In this document: piece by piece, positions 60,725 to 64,000 of the stretch
Numbering within the stretch: the stretch's first letter is position 1
Layout: the number at the start of each line of letters is the position of its first letter
Source of the DNA: an uncultured Alphaproteobacteria bacterium
Lineage (GTDB): Bacteria; Pseudomonadota; Alphaproteobacteria; Rs-D84
Length of the DNA: 64,000 bases
Assembly (NCBI GenBank): GCA_949082785.1
Contig: CARVLU010000002.1
Location: forward strand, 124,001-188,000
Reading direction: 5' to 3'
Made by a program: the position numbers and the translations under genes
Notes under the pieces: generated by a model
Database searches by the model: none
The model's input: only the letters and a program-made list of their open reading frames with translations
What the model was told of the DNA's origin: nothing

Positions 60725-60731
60725 TCGGGTC

Positions 60732-61415
60732 ATGAAACGAACAATTTGGTTTTGGGTATGCTTTGTTGCGGCCATTGTGTTGGCCACTTATTTTGCAACG
60801 CGTATTATCATGATTTCACTGGGGCACGGAAAACTGGCGGTGGTTCAGACGATTTCCATCACGACCGATGCCGGGAACAAGGATTTGACGGGTCTGGCTG
60901 CGGCGGTGGGCGTTGCACCGGGCACGCATACGTATTCCGCGGATTTGGCCGCGATTAACGCGCGCATCGGCGCCGTGCCGGGGGTAAAAAAATCCGCCGT
61001 GCGCCGGATGCCGAACGGCAATCTGTCGGTGCGGGTGAATTTGTACCGGGCGGTGGCGCTGTGGACGGATGACGGACAAACGTATTACCCGTTGTCGGCG
61101 GACGGGACAATTGTCAATCGCCCGGGCGCCGAACGCGATGACGGCGCGATTGTATTCCGCGGCCCGGTCCCCGATGACATCACCAGTATTACCAAGGTGG
61201 CGCACAACATCGCAAACACGGTGGATTATCTGCAATGGATTGAAAACCGGCGCTGGAATTTGCACACGCGCGGCGGGATTGTTGTCTTGTTACCAGAAGA
61301 TGACCCGGTTGCCGCCATCAGCACACTGATGGTGCTGGACAAAAATCATGCCATTTTATCGCGGGATTTGAAAACCATCGACATGCGCGACAGCGCGCGC
61401 ATCCTGGTGAAATAA
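60732..61415 (+). CDS. ftsQ: Cell division protein FtsQ
   Basis: 227 residues from ATG 60732; no SD. One N-terminal helix (TIWFWVCFVAAIVLATYFA), a POTRA-like domain (about 60-125, GVKKSAVRRMPNGNLSVRV, the V..KRWPNTL-type strand) and the beta domain (LYRAVALWTDDGQTYYPLSADG). Connects the cytoplasmic ring to septal murein synthesis. The ftsA-rpe gene follows 17 bp downstream. The usual upstream murB and ddl are absent, so the division cluster is reduced. Confidence 0.88.
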   Translation: MKRTIWFWVCFVAAIVLATYFATRIIMISLGHGKLAVVQTISITTDAGNKDLTGLAAAVGVAPGTHTYSADLAAINARIGAVPGVKKSAVRRMPNGNLSVRVNLYRAVALWTDDGQTYYPLSADGTIVNRPGAERDDGAIVFRGPVPDDITSITKVAHNIANTVDYLQWIENRRWNLHTRGGIVVLLPEDDPVAAISTLMVLDKNHAILSRDLKTIDMRDSARILVK

Positions 61416-61432
61416 TAAAAAGGGGTGGGGAA

Positions 61433-63208
61433 TTGAACCTGTTCGATTCTTCTTTTCTGTGTTTGGACATTGGAACCGCGGTCGTGCGCGGCATCGCGCA
61501 TCGCGTGCGATCGGCGCGCATTGAAAAATCGGCCGTGTTCGCGGTGGAAAGCTATGACACGGTGTTCGCCATCAAATCCGTGGTCGATGAATTGGAACGC
61601 CAAATCGGGACGCATTTTGATTCCGCCTTTGTCACCGGGGATTTCGGCGACGGCGTGTTCGACATGATTGCAAAAAGCACCCAGTGGTCCGGCGAACATA
61701 AAATCAGCACCGCCGACGTGCGCGCCCAGATTGCGCAAATCACCCCGCCGGACGGATACACCCCGATGCACGTTATCCCGCTGCGATATGACGCGCCGAC
61801 GGCACGCAACATGCTGACGCCGGTGGGACATACGGACCGGCAACTGATATCTGCATTTGGGGCGATTTTCTATCCGTTGGTGCGGCTGGATGAAATCTAT
61901 GCGTTTTTGCGCCGCGCCCATATCCAGGCGGACGGCCTGATGGATTCTGCGTTTTTAATCAGTGCGGCACTGCGCCCGCGGGGCAAAACGGCGTTGCTGA
62001 TTGATTTGGGCGCGGCCCAGACCACCGTTTCCATTTGGACCGACCGGGGGCCCGTATTTTTCAAAAAAATCCCCCTGGGCCAGACACAAGTTACCCAGGA
62101 AATCGCCGCCAAATTAAACATTGATTTCGACGACGCGGAAAAGATAAAGCGTCTGGTCGCCAGTGCCGTCACCCGCGAAATGGACCGGTTTACACCCGCG
62201 GACACGGCATATGATTTTTCGCGCGCGGACGTCAACGACGTGGTGTTGCCCATGCTGGTGGATATGATTGCCGCGGCAAAAGATGCGGTGGCATCCGCCA
62301 TTGGCAAATACCACCCGTCCCAGATTATTTTAACCGGCGGCGGCGCCGACATCGACAGCATTGATGAATTTGTCGAAAACGCGTTTGCGATTCCCGTCAC
62401 AAACGAACACGCCGACGCCGCGGTGCGCAGTTTGGCGGCCCACATCTGGGCGGCCCAGGCACCGCGCATTCGCGCGTACCAGGCGCGCGTGATGCGCATG
62501 CGCACATGGGGCGACCGGATTGGAAAACTGTTTCGCCGGCGCCGGCGCGTGGCGCGCGCCCGCTTTGTCCCCGTGTTGCCCAGCACGCTGGCCTTTGACA
62601 TGAAAAGCCCGCATACGTACACCCTGTTTAAATCGGGCGGGATTTCCATGATACACGTCGATGTGATGGACGGATTCTTTGTCAACCGCATGGCGGGCGG
62701 AATTGATGAAATCAAATACATCCGCGCGCACACCGACGCGCATCTGCATGTTCATTTAATGACCGAAGGGCCCGCCGTCTGGGCCGCCGACGCCGCCGCG
62801 GCCGGTGCCGACACCATCATCGTGTCGGCCGGAACATCGGGGGTGCGCGCCGCATTGCGCACCATTCGCGAACGTGGTCGGCGGTGCGGCATCGCCATCA
62901 GTCCCGATGCGTCGGTTTCCATATTAAAACCCATTTTGCGCGACATTGACGAAGTATTGATTATGTCGGTGCGCCCCGGTGCCGGCGGCCAAGAATTCAT
63001 GCCGTCCGCCCTGCACAAGATTTCCGTTCTGGCGGCGACGCGCAAAAAATACGGATTAAAATTCACCATCACGGTCGATGGCGGCATCAACCCGCAAACG
63101 GCGCGCCAATGCTGGGCCGCAGGGGCCGACATGGTGGTTGCGGGCACATATCTGGCGCGCAGTGCGGATTTCCCCCTGGCGGTGCAATCACTGATGAAAA
63201 CGGAATAA
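61433..63208 (+). CDS. ftsA-rpe: FtsA-Rpe fusion: division actin homologue plus ribulose-phosphate 3-epimerase
   Basis: 591 residues in one open frame, started at TTG 61433 (SD AGGGGTGGGG). Residues 1-375 are FtsA: phosphate 1 LDIGTAVVRG, SHS2 insertion, phosphate 2 LIDLGAAQTTVSIW (about 188-201), adenosine motif LTGGGADID (about 300), and a basic amphipathic end WGDRIGKLFRRRRRVARAR like the FtsA membrane tether. Residues about 377-591 are a complete Rpe barrel: VPVLPST, IHVDVMDGFFV (about 407-417), HLM, MSVRPGAGGQEF, VDGGIN (about 547) and VAGTYL. No Met, stop or frame change lies at the joint, and the epimerase domain has no start of its own. Rpe interconverts ribulose- and xylulose-5-phosphate. 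ftsZ, normally next, is missing. Confidence 0.92.
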   Translation: MNLFDSSFLCLDIGTAVVRGIAHRVRSARIEKSAVFAVESYDTVFAIKSVVDELERQIGTHFDSAFVTGDFGDGVFDMIAKSTQWSGEHKISTADVRAQIAQITPPDGYTPMHVIPLRYDAPTARNMLTPVGHTDRQLISAFGAIFYPLVRLDEIYAFLRRAHIQADGLMDSAFLISAALRPRGKTALLIDLGAAQTTVSIWTDRGPVFFKKIPLGQTQVTQEIAAKLNIDFDDAEKIKRLVASAVTREMDRFTPADTAYDFSRADVNDVVLPMLVDMIAAAKDAVASAIGKYHPSQIILTGGGADIDSIDEFVENAFAIPVTNEHADAAVRSLAAHIWAAQAPRIRAYQARVMRMRTWGDRIGKLFRRRRRVARARFVPVLPSTLAFDMKSPHTYTLFKSGGISMIHVDVMDGFFVNRMAGGIDEIKYIRAHTDAHLHVHLMTEGPAVWAADAAAAGADTIIVSAGTSGVRAALRTIRERGRRCGIAISPDASVSILKPILRDIDEVLIMSVRPGAGGQEFMPSALHKISVLAATRKKYGLKFTITVDGGINPQTARQCWAAGADMVVAGTYLARSADFPLAVQSLMKTE

Positions 63209-63235
63209 AAAATCCCGGGGCTGCCCGGGATTTTT
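63207..63235 (+). terminator. Terminator of the ftsQ-ftsA-rpe operon
   Basis: AATCCCGGG GCT GCCCGGGATTTTT immediately after the stop, showing that the operon ends without ftsZ. Confidence 0.88.
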
Positions 63236-63462
63236 GATTCAGATACGCCACAGCAAAGTCTTGTCATTGGATGTTTCTGAATTCGGCGTGTGACGAATTC
63301 ATAGGGATGTGGATTCGGGACCGCAGAAAAGCCCTTTGGTCGTGTGACACGCGCATACGTGCATCTGTATCCGTGGTTGCTGTTACAACCGTTTAAATGA
63401 TGACGCGCCCCGCCCCAATATTCAACAGGGACCATTTCCCAACGCATGATTTCCGGGAAAAA
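63236..63462. other. Intergenic stretch with dispersed-repeat character
   Basis: 227 bp without a supported gene. A palindromic element (63295-63316) related to 54990-55011 lies inside. The long minus-strand frame that crosses it runs antisense into ftsA-rpe and has no SD, so I do not call it. Confidence 0.5.
63295..63316. repeat. 22-bp palindrome with GGGA loop, copy 2
   Basis: GAATTCATA GGGA TGTGGATTC. Compared with copy 1 two bases differ in the left arm, and every pair is kept through G-U wobble in the RNA, which hints at conserved structure. Confidence 0.6.
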
Positions 63463-63864
63463 TTATTCTGAAACCGTGATTTTACGACCGTCGCCGGCGG
63501 CCGTGATATGAACATGAATTGTGTCCGCGGGCAACGCGCCGGCCGCGATTTCCGGCCATTCAATCAATGTGATGTCATGGGCAATCGCGTGGTCCAAACC
63601 AATTTCGGTCAATTCGGACACATCTTCGACGCGATACAAATCAAAATGCGATATCCCGTCATAATTTTGCACGATGGTAAATGTCGGACTGGGCACGACG
63701 GTTGACGCCCCGCGCAGCGTTTGAATAATCGTGCGCGCAATTTCGGATTTTCCCATACCCAAATCCCCGTGCAACGCCACACATACCGGCGCGCGCAGCG
63801 TCCCCGCAAATTCGGCGGCAAATTGACGCGTTTCATCCAGATTGCGTGTAATGTATTCTTTCAT
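63463..63864 (-). CDS. tsaE: tRNA threonylcarbamoyladenosine biosynthesis ATPase TsaE
   Basis: 133 residues, normal for the family. Walker A GDLGMGKS (33-40; usually GxLGAGKT), SPTFTIVQNY, FDLYRVED and LIEWPEIA with the conserved Glu/Trp. With TsaB, TsaC/Sua5 and TsaD it makes t6A37 in ANN-decoding tRNAs. SD AGGGG; eight bases after the uvrB stop, so co-transcribed with it. Confidence 0.95.
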   Translation of the reverse strand: MKEYITRNLDETRQFAAEFAGTLRAPVCVALHGDLGMGKSEIARTIIQTLRGASTVVPSPTFTIVQNYDGISHFDLYRVEDVSELTEIGLDHAIAHDITLIEWPEIAAGALPADTIHVHITAAGDGRKITVSE

Positions 63865-63871
63865 GGGGCCC

Positions 63872-64000
63872 CTACTCTAACAATAACAAATCATCTTCCA
63901 ATTTTCGAATGGCGTCGCGGTATTCACTGGCTTCTTCGAATTCCAGGTTTTCGGCCGCGGCGCGCATCTTCTTGGTCAAATCCTTTATCTGCTTGCGGAT
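63872..64000 (-). CDS. uvrB: UvrB C-terminus, 5' part beyond window
   Basis: The last 42 residues of a minus-strand frame that enters from the right edge: KQIKDLTKKMRAAAENLEF, then EEASEYRDAIRKLE. This is the UVR domain that binds UvrC in UvrB; UvrC and ClpC-type proteins carry the same motif, but a terminal UVR helix pair with this sequence fits UvrB best. Stop TAG at 63872-63874. Confidence 0.8.
   Translation of the reverse strand: MRKQIKDLTKKMRAAAENLEFEEASEYRDAIRKLEDDLLLLE

Noticed and set aside
62752..63447. 231-codon minus-strand frame covering the 63.2-63.45 kb gap
   Set aside because: Most of it is antisense to the epimerase domain, and it crosses a terminator; only its first part is intergenic.
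1..64000. CRISPR array, IS element or prophage
   Set aside because: No regularly spaced repeats, transposase or phage structural cluster was found; the XerD at 20562 is of the chromosomal type.

Overview
The window looks like a chromosome segment of an uncultured, probably host-associated alphaproteobacterium of the reduced-genome type often assembled from gut metagenomes. This is an inference from gene content: a Ros/MucR-type regulator, AddB, SecB, a DUF721/DciA-like protein, YebC/RuvA/RuvC, and a class II ribonucleotide reductase next to a corrinoid adenosyltransferase. No 16S gene is present, so the lineage is not proven. Coding density is high, codons are strongly biased (GCG/GCC, CGC, TTG, GAA), and TGA works as a stop in several ATGA overlaps, so the code is standard.

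Layout. 1-4.9 kb: a YbeY-Lnt fusion (cut by the window edge), two membrane-anchored lysozyme-like proteins and a MucR-like regulator, all on the minus strand. 4.9-12.5 kb: rarA, then fabD, two outer-membrane barrels, ftsK and a PAP2 phosphatase. 12.5-19.3 kb: a minus-strand run of a protease-dead S41 protein, secF, secD, yajC, mutL and greA. 19.3-22 kb: lptG, a 43-residue membrane protein, xerD and a J-domain protein. 22-25.7 kb: the adenosyltransferase, nrdJ (with candidate NrdR boxes upstream) and trxB. 25.7-29.5 kb: serS and typA. 29.5-34.4 kb: five glycosyltransferase-type genes for surface polysaccharide. 34.4-43.3 kb: recA, an MFS transporter, the DUF721 gene, mltA, secB, ruvC, yebC, ruvA and mnmE. 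44-52.3 kb: an AMP-forming ligase, an exonuclease III, addB, engB, rsmI and an LpoA-like lipoprotein. 52.3-55.3 kb: an accessory patch beside tRNA-Gly and tRNA-Tyr. 55.3-64 kb: cysteine-rich and membrane proteins, lolD and lolC/E, a secretin-like protein, ftsQ, an FtsA-Rpe fusion, tsaE and the end of uvrB.

The most unusual content is of two kinds. First, there are two open-frame gene fusions: YbeY with apolipoprotein N-acyltransferase, and FtsA with ribulose-phosphate 3-epimerase. Second, there is a family of small cysteine-rich, probably exported proteins at 39.7, 43.9 and 54.5 kb. Two of them share a 169-bp 5' module (3 mismatches) carrying a sigma70-type promoter and a signal-peptide-like stretch, after which the coding sequences diverge completely. 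The third has a diverged copy of the same layout. In both close copies the signal-peptide frame and the cysteine-rich frame are out of register by one base.

Much of the window serves the cell envelope: lipoprotein acylation and release (Lnt, Lol), LPS export (LptG), Sec export, murein turnover (MltA, lysozyme-like proteins, LpoA) and division (FtsQ, FtsA, FtsK). DNA repair is the second theme (RarA, MutL, RecA, RuvA/C, AddB, UvrB). Many start codons are preceded by runs of five to seven G instead of AGGAGG, and ftsQ and lptG look leaderless.
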